NCBI GenBank assembly: GCA_019245115.1
Contig: JAFARZ010000112.1
Coordinates: forward strand, 1-44,372
From: Streptosporangiaceae bacterium
Lineage (GTDB): Bacteria > Actinomycetota > Actinomycetes > Streptosporangiales > Streptosporangiaceae
Length of the DNA stretch: 44,372 bases
Direction: 5' to 3'
The notes below the pieces were generated by a model. The model had not been told where the DNA came from. It did not search any database and saw only the letters and a program-made list of their open reading frames with translations. Each line of letters opens with the position of its first letter. Position 1 is the first letter of the stretch. The translations under genes were made by a program, and so were the position numbers. Below are positions 16,714 through 24,346 of the stretch, one piece after another.

Positions 16714-18510
16714 GTGCAGAGACGAAGTCTGCTTAAAGCGCTAGCTGTGTTGCCGCTGTTTTCCCGGTTCGCCGCCTCCGCGACCACCGCCGTGGCGCAG
16801 CCGATCCAGCGTGTCCGGCCCGGCGAGCCGGGATGGCCCGGCCCAGCGGAGTGGGCGAAGCTCAGCGAGAGCGTTGGCGGGCGGCTGATAAAAGTGCAGT
16901 CGCCCTTCGAGGTGTGCGTGCCCGATGCCGGCAGCTCTGCGTGCGCCGATCTGTTCCAGAACCTGGGCGATCCTTTCTATATCGATGACAGTGTCGCGCT
17001 GACCCAGACCCTCGGCTGGATCGGTGCCTGGACCTCGGAGCCCAGCGCGTACGCGGTGCTGGCCCAGAACAGCGCCGATGTCGCGGCCGCGGTGAACTTC
17101 GCTCGCGAGCACAATGTCCGCCTCGTCGTGAAAGGGGGCGGTCACAGCTATATCGGGTGCTCGAACGCACCGGACTCGCTGCTCATCTGGACCAGGCCCA
17201 ACATGCGGACCGTCAAGCTCGACGACAGCTTCGTGCCATGGGGCGCCGAAGGCCTGATCGCGCCCGAGACAGCCGTGCACGTGGGCGCGGGCGCGATCTG
17301 GATCGATGCCTATAATGCCGTCACCACCGTCGCGGGCCGCTATGTGCAGGGCGGGGGCTGCACGACCGTCGGTGTCGCCGGCCTGGTGCAGGGCGGTGGT
17401 TTCGGAAGCTTCTCGAAGGGATTCGGCACCGCCGCGGCGAACCTGCTGGAGGCGGAAGTCGTCACCGCGGACGGGACCGTGCGCATCGCCAACGCGGTCC
17501 GGAACCCGGACCTGTTCTGGGCACTCAAGGGGGGCGGGGGCGGGACCTTCGGCGTCGTCACCCGGCTGACGCTGCGCACCCATGACCTGCCGGCCTACTT
17601 TGGCGCGGTGGACGCGACGATCACCGCCACGTCGGACGCCGCATACCTGACCCTGGTCGGGCAGGTCGTCTCTTTCTACCGCGCGAACCTGCTGAACCCG
17701 CACTGGGGAGAGCAGATCCACTTCCAGCCCGGACGCAAGATCTCCGTCACCATGGTGTTCCAAGGGCTGGATCAGGCCCAGGCCGAGCAGACCTGGGCTC
17801 CGCTGTTCGACTGGATCATGGGCCGCCCGGCCGACTACACACTCGCCAATCAGATTGTGGGGGCGATCCCGGCACGTGACTACTGGAATGCGGCCGTGCT
17901 CGGGAAGGTCCCCGGCTTGATCGTGCCCGATGATCTCCCGGGTGCGCCGCCGTACTACTACTGCTGGGCGGGTGACGCCGAGCAGGCGGGCGAAGTGCTG
18001 CACGCCTATCAGTCGACCTGGCTGTCGCAGCGGCTGCTGGACCCCGAACGCCAGCCGGCCCTGGTTGATGCGCTCGTGCGCGCCAGCCAGATCTGGGGGG
18101 TAAGCCTCCATTGCAACAAGGGTCTCGCCGGGGCTCCCCAGAACGCCCTGGACTGGACGGCGGACACCTCGATGAACCCGGCGGTCCTGGACTCCTTCGC
18201 GCTGGCGATCGCCGCGGCCGGCGAGGGACCGGCCTATCCCGGCATCGCCGGGCACGAACCGGATGTCGCCCAGGGACAGCGGGACGCGGCGACCGTGGCC
18301 GCCGCCATGGCGCCCCTCAAAGCCCTCGCGGAGCAACCGGCCTCCTACGTGTCGGAAACCGACTTTTTCGAAGACGACTGGCAGACGTCGTTCTGGGGCG
18401 ACCACTACGCCCGGCTCAGGCAGGTGAAGGAACGCTACGATCCCGGCGCCCTGTTCTCCGTCCACCACGGCGTCGGCGCCGACCCGTTCCTGGAAGTTAA
18501 CGACGGGTGA
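16714..18510 (+). CDS. FAD-linked oxidoreductase, berberine bridge type
   Basis: A 598-residue flavoprotein with a Tat-like leader (RRSLLK at 3-8, hydrophobic stretch, VAQP). The FAD-binding PCMH domain keeps both residues for bicovalent flavin attachment: His144 in GGGHSYIG and Cys216 in YVQGGGCTTVG, followed by GLVQGGGFGSFSKGFG. The C-terminal BBE motif includes FWGDHYARLRQVKERYDP. Relatives oxidise oligosaccharides or close rings in natural products; no biosynthetic cluster surrounds it, so a secreted carbohydrate oxidase is plausible. GTG 16714 is used, with GGGGG 8 bp upstream. Its 3' end overlaps the convergent reductase gene by 14 bp. Confidence 0.9.
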   Translation: MQRRSLLKALAVLPLFSRFAASATTAVAQPIQRVRPGEPGWPGPAEWAKLSESVGGRLIKVQSPFEVCVPDAGSSACADLFQNLGDPFYIDDSVALTQTLGWIGAWTSEPSAYAVLAQNSADVAAAVNFAREHNVRLVVKGGGHSYIGCSNAPDSLLIWTRPNMRTVKLDDSFVPWGAEGLIAPETAVHVGAGAIWIDAYNAVTTVAGRYVQGGGCTTVGVAGLVQGGGFGSFSKGFGTAAANLLEAEVVTADGTVRIANAVRNPDLFWALKGGGGGTFGVVTRLTLRTHDLPAYFGAVDATITATSDAAYLTLVGQVVSFYRANLLNPHWGEQIHFQPGRKISVTMVFQGLDQAQAEQTWAPLFDWIMGRPADYTLANQIVGAIPARDYWNAAVLGKVPGLIVPDDLPGAPPYYYCWAGDAEQAGEVLHAYQSTWLSQRLLDPERQPALVDALVRASQIWGVSLHCNKGLAGAPQNALDWTADTSMNPAVLDSFALAIAAAGEGPAYPGIAGHEPDVAQGQRDAATVAAAMAPLKALAEQPASYVSETDFFEDDWQTSFWGDHYARLRQVKERYDPGALFSVHHGVGADPFLEVNDG

Positions 18511-19141
18511 ACGTGACGTGGGTGACGCCGCTGGGGGAGCTCACCGACTCGATGGCGAAGCGTTCCTCCAGGCCCTCCAGGCCATCCCAGAGGGACTCGC
18601 CGCGGCCGAGGAGAATCGGCACGACCACGACGTGCATGTGGTCGATGAGGCCGGCGGCGAGGAACTGGCGGACAGTGGCCGGGCCGCCGCCGATGCGGAC
18701 GTCGAGGCCGCCCGCGGCCTCCTTAGCCGCCGCAAGCGCCTGCGCCGGGCTGGCGTCGGTGAAGTGGAAGGTGGTGCCGCCCTTCATCTCGATCGAGGGC
18801 CTGGGGTGATGGGTGAGCACGAAGACGGGGGTATGGAACGGCGGCTCCTCGCCCCACCAGCCCTTCCACTCCTCGTCGGTCCACGGCCCGCGCTGCGGGC
18901 CGAACTTGTTGCGCCCCATGATCTCCGCGCCGATGCCCGGCCCCCAGTTGCTCGCGAAGGCATCGTCGATGCCGGTGCTCCCGCCATCCTGGCCCGTCAT
19001 GACGTGAAATGAACGGGTGCCCATGAACCATCGCACCAGCCGCTGGCCGGCATGCCCGAAGGGTGCCTCCGGGCTCTGGTCAGCACCGGCGCTGAAGCCA
19101 TCGAGCGAGACGGACATGTTGTGAACACGAACAAGTGACAT
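18497..19141 (-). CDS. RibD C-terminal / dihydrofolate reductase-like protein
   Basis: A 214-residue protein of the RibD_C (pyrimidine reductase/DHFR-like) superfamily. The start MSLVRVHNMSVSLDGFSAG, the central MGRNKFGP, HTPVFVLTHHPR and the later RIGGGPATVRQFLAAGLIDHMHVVVVPILLGRG are characteristic. These stand-alone paralogues bind NADPH but usually have no known substrate. The start at 19141 was chosen at the family N-terminus with GAGAGG upstream. It converges with the flavoprotein gene. Confidence 0.85.
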   Translation of the reverse strand: MSLVRVHNMSVSLDGFSAGADQSPEAPFGHAGQRLVRWFMGTRSFHVMTGQDGGSTGIDDAFASNWGPGIGAEIMGRNKFGPQRGPWTDEEWKGWWGEEPPFHTPVFVLTHHPRPSIEMKGGTTFHFTDASPAQALAAAKEAAGGLDVRIGGGPATVRQFLAAGLIDHMHVVVVPILLGRGESLWDGLEGLEERFAIESVSSPSGVTHVTFTRR

Positions 19142-19413
19142 GACGGGTGGACCTCTCTGGTCGGAGCTGAGCTCATCGGTGCTCATGGTGTGGTCGTAGC
19201 CAGGATCGCTTTCTCTACACCCGGCGATAACACGAGACCCGATGTTGAGCTGAGGCCGGTAACTTAACAGCTCAGCGAAGCCGACCCGGGCCGTACGGGC
19301 CGCCGCCGACAGCTCCGCCTGTCGTTCATATCAGGATTTGCCGGACATGGATCGCACGTTGTGCGGTTGATTTACGTCTTGTGGCTAATCCATAGGACTA
19401 TGTGCGCGCGGAA

Positions 19414-19592
19414 CAGCCTGAATGAACTACGCGTATCGCTACATAGCGGACACATGAGCCATCCTTCAGTGGGAAGAAAGAGCCCTTTGGAAGAAAAGGT
19501 GCCGGAAACCGGCGCCCTATCCTCCTCGAAGCTCTTTTCTTCCCCGTCGCCCACCGCAGCCGCCGTCACATAACGGTCATATCCCGGCAAAA
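19414..19592 (-). repeat. Dispersed structured repeat, copy 2
   Basis: Minus-strand copy of the element at 8911-9090, with 179 bp aligned. The core (19414-19543) forms a long imperfect hairpin: GGGAAGAAAAGAGC pairs with GCTCTTTCTTCCC with one bulge, and inside it GGTGCCGG-AAA-CCGGCGCC is a near-perfect stem (plus-strand reading). The 49 bp beyond the core match copy 1, including GATATGACCGTTATG, but are one base shorter, so any shared reading frame is broken. Confidence 0.85.
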
Positions 19593-19828
19593 TCGGCACC
19601 CGCCACGACACGCCGCAGACTCGATTTGTTTTGCAACGTTCACCACGCCAGCCGTGGCATCGCGAGCCATTGGCGACTGGCCAGGCGGGCTTAATTCACC
19701 GGCATTGGTTGTAGCGGGTGACATGTGGAGTCCGGCCCCGGATAGAGCGGAAGCGCGGGTCCCAGAGGGTTGAGCCGGCGGAGTGGGGTTAGCCCGCTGG
19801 GAGGGTGGGGGCAGGCTGGTGTTACCGA

Positions 19829-19868
19829 TCGCCTTTGGCCGTCTGGGCTGTAGACGGCCAACCGGCGA
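19829..19868 (-). terminator. Hairpin downstream of sugar-type ABC permease
   Basis: TTGGCCGTCT (19835-19844) and AGACGGCCAA (19852-19861) pair perfectly around a 7-nt loop; the stem extends after a small bulge by TCGCC/GGCGA. It lies about 80 bp beyond the permease stop. No T-run follows, as is common in high-GC actinomycetes. Confidence 0.55.
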
Positions 19869-19949
19869 GCGGGAACACCAGCATGTGTCCTGCCCCCCGC
19901 AACCCCAGACCAGGCTCAGAAGAGAGACCACAGCCGTTCAGTATGTTGG

Positions 19950-21248
19950 TTACTGGTCTGGGCGGCGGCGGCGAGCCAGCGTGTCCACGGTCACCGCGGC
20001 CAGCAGGACAGCGGCGGTCCACATGTTCTGTGCGGCGGCGCCGAGGCCGAGCAGGAGCAGGCCGTTGTAGATGACCGCGACGATGAGACCACCGAGCACG
20101 GCGCCCAGCATCCGACCGCGACCGCCGAACAGGCTCGTGCCGCCGATTACCGCCGCGGCCACGGCGTACAGCACGTTCTGGCCGCCGTTGACGTTGTTGG
20201 AGATCGAGCCGAGGTAGGACGTGAAGATGATGCCCATCACGCCCGCGGTGAGCCCGCACAGGGTGAACGCGATCACCCGGACCCGGCTGAGGTTGACACC
20301 CGAACGCCTGGCCGCCTCGGCGTTGCCGCCGATCGCATAGACATACCGGCCGAACCGGGTCCGCCCGAGCAGCACGCTCCACGCGATGAGCAGCACCATG
20401 ACCAGCAGCACCACCCACGGCACGCCGCGCACCACCACCGCCACCCCGCGGTTGGTGTTGCCGATCAGCACCACCACGACGCCGGCGATGGCCATGACCG
20501 CGATCTTCAGCGCGGTCACGCTGGCCGGCGGGGCGGCCAGGTTGCTCGCGCGTCTGCGGCTGTCCCGCACCGCGAACACCGCACCGCTCAGCACGACGGC
20601 GACGGCCATGACGATCCAGCCGACCACCGGGCTCATGGCCCCGCCTTCGATGTCGCTCAGGACGCTGCTGGTCAGCCGGATGGTGCCGCCCGATCCCGGA
20701 GCCGCCGTGTCGATGAGGAACAGCAGCAGCCCCTGGCCCATCAGCAGGCCGGCCAGCGTCACCACGAACGACGGCAGCCGGAGCCGGGTGATGATCACCC
20801 CTTGGATCGCGCTGTAGGCCGCGGGCACCGCGAGCCCGGCCAGCACGGCGAGCACCCACGGCAGATGCACGCTGGGCGACACCATCCACGCGGTGATCAC
20901 CGCGCCCATGGCCGAGGAGAACCCGATGGACAGGTCGATCTCGCCGAGCAGCAGCACGAACACCTCGGCCATACCCAGCGTCACGATCCACGCGGCCTGG
21001 GTCATCAAGTTGACCAGGTTGCCCGCCGACAGGAACAGCGAGGTCCGGACGTCGAAGTAGATGACGATCGCCACCAGGCCGGCCAGCACGGGCAGCGCGC
21101 CGCTCTCGCCGCCGCGTACCCGGGCCCACCAGATCCTGGCGTATTCGCCCAGCGAGTTCGCGATGACGTCGGGCGCCGCCACCTCGGCGGCGTGCGAAGC
21201 GATGTCGTCGGCTTCGGGATCCGCCGGCTGCTGGATATCAGTGCTCAT
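19950..21248 (-). CDS. Sugar-type ABC importer permease (XylH-like)
   Basis: A 432-residue permease of the ribose/xylose/branched-chain class. About ten to twelve helices begin near residue 50 (ALPVLAGLVAIVIYF); conserved family segments include GMAEVFVLLLGEIDLSIGFSSAMGAVITAWM, LPSFVVTLAGLLMGQGLLLFLI, TRFGRYVYAIGGNAEAARRSGVN and GRGRMLGAVLGGLIVAVIYNGLLLLG. The length (longer than RbsC, with an inserted central loop) fits XylH. Its ATG overlaps the stop of the ATPase gene by 4 bp. It should form the membrane channel for the lipoprotein at 22095 and the ATPase at 21245. It is the last gene of the operon, and a hairpin follows. Confidence 0.93.
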   Translation of the reverse strand: MSTDIQQPADPEADDIASHAAEVAAPDVIANSLGEYARIWWARVRGGESGALPVLAGLVAIVIYFDVRTSLFLSAGNLVNLMTQAAWIVTLGMAEVFVLLLGEIDLSIGFSSAMGAVITAWMVSPSVHLPWVLAVLAGLAVPAAYSAIQGVIITRLRLPSFVVTLAGLLMGQGLLLFLIDTAAPGSGGTIRLTSSVLSDIEGGAMSPVVGWIVMAVAVVLSGAVFAVRDSRRRASNLAAPPASVTALKIAVMAIAGVVVVLIGNTNRGVAVVVRGVPWVVLLVMVLLIAWSVLLGRTRFGRYVYAIGGNAEAARRSGVNLSRVRVIAFTLCGLTAGVMGIIFTSYLGSISNNVNGGQNVLYAVAAAVIGGTSLFGGRGRMLGAVLGGLIVAVIYNGLLLLGLGAAAQNMWTAAVLLAAVTVDTLARRRRPDQ

Positions 21249-22066
21249 CCCGGGTCCCCCTCCGCCTTCGCGCCGACGCGGCGTGAAGTGCCCGTTGTCA
21301 TCAGGTCGACGACCGCCTGCGTGTCGAACTGGTCCTTCGGGCCCACCGAGGCCAGGCTGCCGAGATAGAGCACGGCGAGCCGGTCCGCCACCGACATCAC
21401 GTCGTTGAGGTTGTGCGAGATGACGATGACCGCGATGCCCTGCCGGGCCAGCCGCTTGATCAGGTCCAGCACGACGCGGGTCTGCGTGACGCCGAGCGCG
21501 GCCGTCGGCTCGTCCATGATGACCAGCTTCGCGTCCCGCATGACGGCCTTGGCCACCGCGACCGCCTGCCGCTGGCCACCCGACAGCGAGCCGACCGGCT
21601 GCCGGATCGAGCGGACCGACACCACGGCCAGGTCCTTGAGCGTGCTCTTGGCCGTCAGCTCCATGTTGATCTCGTCCAGCTGCCAGTACCTGGTCTGCTC
21701 GCGGCCCAGGTACATGTTCTGCACGATGTCGAGGTTGTCGCACAGCGCCAGGTCCTGGTACACGGTAGCGATGCCGAGTTCGGTCGCGTCGCGGGGCGAG
21801 TGCAGCCGGACGTGCCTGCCCTGCCAGTACATCTCGCCGTAGTCCGGCTGCCAGATGCCGGAGACGCACTTGATCAGGGTGGTCTTCCCGGCCCCGTTGT
21901 CGCCGAGGATCGCGGTCACCTGACCGGGAGGTATATCCAGGTTGATGTCGGTGAGGGCTCGAACAGGACCGAAGTTCTTGCCGATCCCGGCCAGCCGCAG
22001 CAGCGGCTCGGCGAGCCCGGGCTCACTGAGCTGTGGCTGCTGCGGCCCGGCCGGGGCGGTCGTCAT
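21245..22066 (-). CDS. Sugar-type ABC importer ATPase, single domain
   Basis: A 273-residue ATPase of the XylG/RbsA class but with a single ABC domain instead of the usual fused pair (about 500 residues). Motifs are intact: Walker A GDNGAGKT at 55-62, Q-loop VYQD (Gln104), signature LSGGQ at 161-165, Walker B IMDEPTAALG (Asp185, Glu186) and switch His218. It would have to homodimerise or pair with another ABC domain. The ABC half of the histidine kinase at 24336-26981 shares the unusual run QDLALCDNLDI and overall spacing, making it a candidate partner. GAGGAG lies 7 bp before the ATG. Overlaps the permease by 4 bp. Confidence 0.93.
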   Translation of the reverse strand: MTTAPAGPQQPQLSEPGLAEPLLRLAGIGKNFGPVRALTDINLDIPPGQVTAILGDNGAGKTTLIKCVSGIWQPDYGEMYWQGRHVRLHSPRDATELGIATVYQDLALCDNLDIVQNMYLGREQTRYWQLDEINMELTAKSTLKDLAVVSVRSIRQPVGSLSGGQRQAVAVAKAVMRDAKLVIMDEPTAALGVTQTRVVLDLIKRLARQGIAVIVISHNLNDVMSVADRLAVLYLGSLASVGPKDQFDTQAVVDLMTTGTSRRVGAKAEGDPG

Positions 22067-22094
22067 ACGTTGTCTCCTCGGTCTTGGGTACGAC

Positions 22095-23327
22095 TCATAC
22101 GTTGATCCCGGCGGACTTGCATTCGGCGGTGAACGAGCCGGTGCACAGCTGCTGGGCGGGGACGAACTGGTCCGCGATCACCGTGCTGGCCATGTTGGCG
22201 GCGGTCACCCATTCCGGGGTCAGCAGAACCGACGGCACGCTGGTGCTGGTCTGCGAGTCCTTGGTGGTGCCGTTAACCAGCGCGGACGGCGGGGTCTTGC
22301 TCGCGCGCAGGTACATGGCGAGCGCGGCGGCGGCCTGCGCCTCCTTGTAGATCGGCTTGTAGACCGTGCCGCACTGGTAGCCGCCCAGGATGTTCTGCAG
22401 GCCGACCAGGGTGGCGTCCTGGCCGGTCACCGGGAAGGTCTTCGGCTTGACGTGCAGGCGCTGGAGGTAGGTGATGATCGGGGCGGCGTTCTCGTCGTTG
22501 GGCACCAGGACGGCGTTTATGTTCTTGTGGGCCGTGTACTGCTGCTGGAACTCGGTCTCGGCGGTCGGCGGATCCCAGGTGCCGGGCGGCTCGCCCACGT
22601 TGACCCAGCCCTGACCGGAGAACAGCGGGCTCAGCACGCCCAGGTAGCCATCCGCGAACAGCGTCGCGTTGTTGTCGGTGGGCGCACCCTTCATCACCAG
22701 CACGTTCGGCTTGCTGACGCCCCAGGAGGACGCGCAGGACACTATCCCGTTTCCGATCAGCGTGCCGACCTTGACGTTGTCGAAACTGACGTAATACTGG
22801 CGGCTGCCGCCCAAGGTGAGCCGGTCATAGTCGATGACCGCGACACCATGCGACTTCGCGTATGACTCGATCTGCGCGCCGATACCGGAGTCCAGCGGGT
22901 CCATGATTAGCACGCTGGCGCCCTTGGTGATGGCTTCCTGAGCATCGGTGAGCTCCGTGGCATCACTGCCCTGCGCATTTTGCACGGAAAACTGCGACGG
23001 CGATAGCCCCGCCGCGGCCAGGGCCTCGGACAGATAAGGAGCGTCGAATTCCGTATAGCGGGCGGACGTGATGGTGTCGGGAAGGATGACCGCGACGTTT
23101 CCCTTGCCTTGCGAGGCGAGCGGCTTGAGCGTTGACATCGCGGAGAAGTTGTTGGTCAGCGAACTTTCTGAGATGGAGGGCACCGCGGACGAGGAGCCGG
23201 AGCTGCTGCCGCCACTGCTCGTGGGGGTGGTCGAGGAGCTGCTACTGCAGGCCGCGACGGCAAGGATCGCGGCCACGGGCAACGCCACCACAGCCCCATT
23301 CCTGGCTCTTCGGGGCACCGAAATCAT
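22095..23327 (-). CDS. Sugar-binding lipoprotein (XylF-like)
   Basis: A 410-residue periplasmic-binding-type lipoprotein: signal peptide with lipobox VAAC (Cys27), a Ser/Thr-rich linker, then a Peripla_BP_4 fold with VAVILPDTITSARYTEFDAPYL, IMDPLDSGIGAQIESYAKSHGVAVIDYDRLTL and the late VTGQDATLVGLQNIL, all in the XylF pattern. It should deliver a sugar to the permease at 19950. ATG 23327 follows GAGGTGG; an upstream start at 23387 would precede a normal signal peptide with 20 extra residues and is rejected. The upstream 275 bp hold a tandem 11-bp-period repeat, the best candidate for control by the neighbouring response regulator. Confidence 0.92.
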   Translation of the reverse strand: MISVPRRARNGAVVALPVAAILAVAACSSSSSTTPTSSGGSSSGSSSAVPSISESSLTNNFSAMSTLKPLASQGKGNVAVILPDTITSARYTEFDAPYLSEALAAAGLSPSQFSVQNAQGSDATELTDAQEAITKGASVLIMDPLDSGIGAQIESYAKSHGVAVIDYDRLTLGGSRQYYVSFDNVKVGTLIGNGIVSCASSWGVSKPNVLVMKGAPTDNNATLFADGYLGVLSPLFSGQGWVNVGEPPGTWDPPTAETEFQQQYTAHKNINAVLVPNDENAAPIITYLQRLHVKPKTFPVTGQDATLVGLQNILGGYQCGTVYKPIYKEAQAAAALAMYLRASKTPPSALVNGTTKDSQTSTSVPSVLLTPEWVTAANMASTVIADQFVPAQQLCTGSFTAECKSAGINV

Positions 23328-23400
23328 AAAACCACCTCGCGTCATTAAGAATGGCCGTGTCCTGGCATGGGAGCTTGTCGAGGGCAATGGGTCAGGTCCG

Positions 23401-23421
23401 GGGGATGATCTGGGGATGATC
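23401..23421. promoter_or_regulatory. Candidate OmpR-type response-regulator box
   Basis: Two perfect copies of GGGGATGATC at 23401-23410 and 23412-23421, period 11 bp. Head-to-tail 10-bp half-sites one helical turn apart are the usual arrangement for dimers of OmpR/KdpE-family regulators. The box lies 74-94 bp upstream of the lipoprotein start and the regulator gene begins the other side of the same spacer. Confidence 0.5.
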
Positions 23422-23551
23422 CTCCCCCGGGTTGCGGCATTGCCTCGCTCCCGGCGGGTTCACGGCCTCAGGTGTCTTCGCTACGACCATAGAACGCCGG
23501 GAATTAACGTGGCCTTAACATCGGTACCGGTCCGTGAAGATACCGTAAACG

Positions 23552-23563
23552 GAAAACGGTTTC
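23552..23563. promoter_or_regulatory. LacI-like imperfect operator
   Basis: GAAAACGGTTTC is symmetric at 10 of 12 positions about a central CG, the look of LacI-family operators, within the regulator-lipoprotein spacer. No LacI gene is in the window, so this is weak. Confidence 0.25.
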
Positions 23564-23578
23564 TTCGAGGACCTGGTC

Positions 23579-23622
23579 CATTCCGGAGCCAGCCGGTGAG
23601 GCTCATTCCGGGGCCAGCCGGT
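23579..23622 (-). repeat. Duplicated 3' end of response-regulator gene
   Basis: A 19-bp block (23604-23622, last codons and stop of the regulator) is repeated at 23579-23597 with one mismatch and a 25-bp period. It looks like a recent tandem duplication just past the stop. Confidence 0.7.
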
Positions 23623-24346
23623 AGCCGGCGCGTGGCTGGGTGAGGATCAGCGGCGCGCTGCCTTCGTCCTCGAGCTTGGCGCGCAGCCGCCGGACGTAGA
23701 CGCGCAGGTACTCGGTCTCGGTCTCGTAGCCGTGGCCCCACACCCGCCTGAGCAGGTGCGCGTGGGTGAGCAGCTTGCCGCGGTTGACGGCCAGCTCACG
23801 CAGCAGCGCGAACTCGGTCGGCGTGAGGTGCACCGGCTGCCCGCCACGGCGCACCTGCTGGCTGGCCAGGTCGATCTGGATGTCGCCGATCGTGATGACC
23901 GGCGGCGCCTGTTCGGTGGGGGCGGCCGGCCGGGTGCGACGCAGCGTCGCGGTGATGCGGGCGAGGAGTTCCTCGATGCTGAACGGCTTGGTCATGTAGT
24001 CGTCGGCGCCCATGTGCAGGGCGGTCACCTTGTCGCGTTCGCCGCCACGGGCGGACACCACGATGATCGCCACCGGCGACCGTTCCCTGATCTGACGGCA
24101 CAGCTCGAACCCGTCCACTTCGGGCAGCATCAGATCCAGCAGGACGATGTCCGGATCTTCGGTTTCCAGCAGCTGAAGCGCCTTCAGGCCGTCCACCGAG
24201 ACCACCGTGTCGAAGCCGCGCACCGCGAGGTTGGCCCGGATCAGATCCACGATGTTGGGATCGTCCTCCACCACGAGGGCACAAGTCTTTGCCGCGGGGG
24301 TGCGGGGGGACTGTTCCCCCCGCTTGGCGATCGTGTCAGTCGTCAC
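23603..24346 (-). CDS. OmpR/KdpE-family response regulator
   Basis: A 247-residue regulator. The receiver domain (about 22-138) has the acidic pair Glu27-Asp28 (VVEDDPN), phosphoacceptor Asp71 (IVLLDLMLPEVDGF) and a Lys in MTKPFS; the winged-helix domain (about 150-245) has LTPTEFALLRELAVNRGKLLTHAHLLRRVWG and RVYVRRLRAKLE. GTG 24346 lies inside the kinase gene (11-bp overlap) with GAAGGGA upstream, so kinase and regulator are coupled. The first 20 residues are an odd extension encoded by a G-rich hairpin element (24302-24323). It probably controls the adjacent importer. Confidence 0.93.
   Translation of the reverse strand: MTTDTIAKRGEQSPRTPAAKTCALVVEDDPNIVDLIRANLAVRGFDTVVSVDGLKALQLLETEDPDIVLLDLMLPEVDGFELCRQIRERSPVAIIVVSARGGERDKVTALHMGADDYMTKPFSIEELLARITATLRRTRPAAPTEQAPPVITIGDIQIDLASQQVRRGGQPVHLTPTEFALLRELAVNRGKLLTHAHLLRRVWGHGYETETEYLRVYVRRLRAKLEDEGSAPLILTQPRAGYRLAPE
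24302..24323 (+). repeat. G-rich REP-like hairpin element, copy 2 (inside coding region)
   Basis: GCGGGGGGA and TCCCCCCGC pair over 9 bp around CTGT. With its left flank GCCGCGGGGGTG and right flank TTGG it matches the copies in the kinase gene. It lies antisense in the response-regulator gene and encodes part of its N-terminal extension. Confidence 0.8.

Larger units (their letters stand above)
19142..19949. other. Gene-poor region with dispersed repeat and terminator
   Basis: No gene is supported. It contains the reductase promoter region, copy 2 of the dispersed structured repeat (19414-19592) and a strong hairpin at 19829-19868 downstream of the permease. Base composition around 19360-19640 is visibly lower in GC than the neighbouring genes. 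Confidence 0.7.

Noticed and set aside
19414..19611. Small protein shared by the three dispersed repeat copies
   Set aside because: One frame is open through all three cores and shows similar residues (EEKSF...APVSG), but the shared upstream extension differs by one base between copies 1 and 2, no ribosome site is conserved, and the symmetric hairpin explains the similarity.
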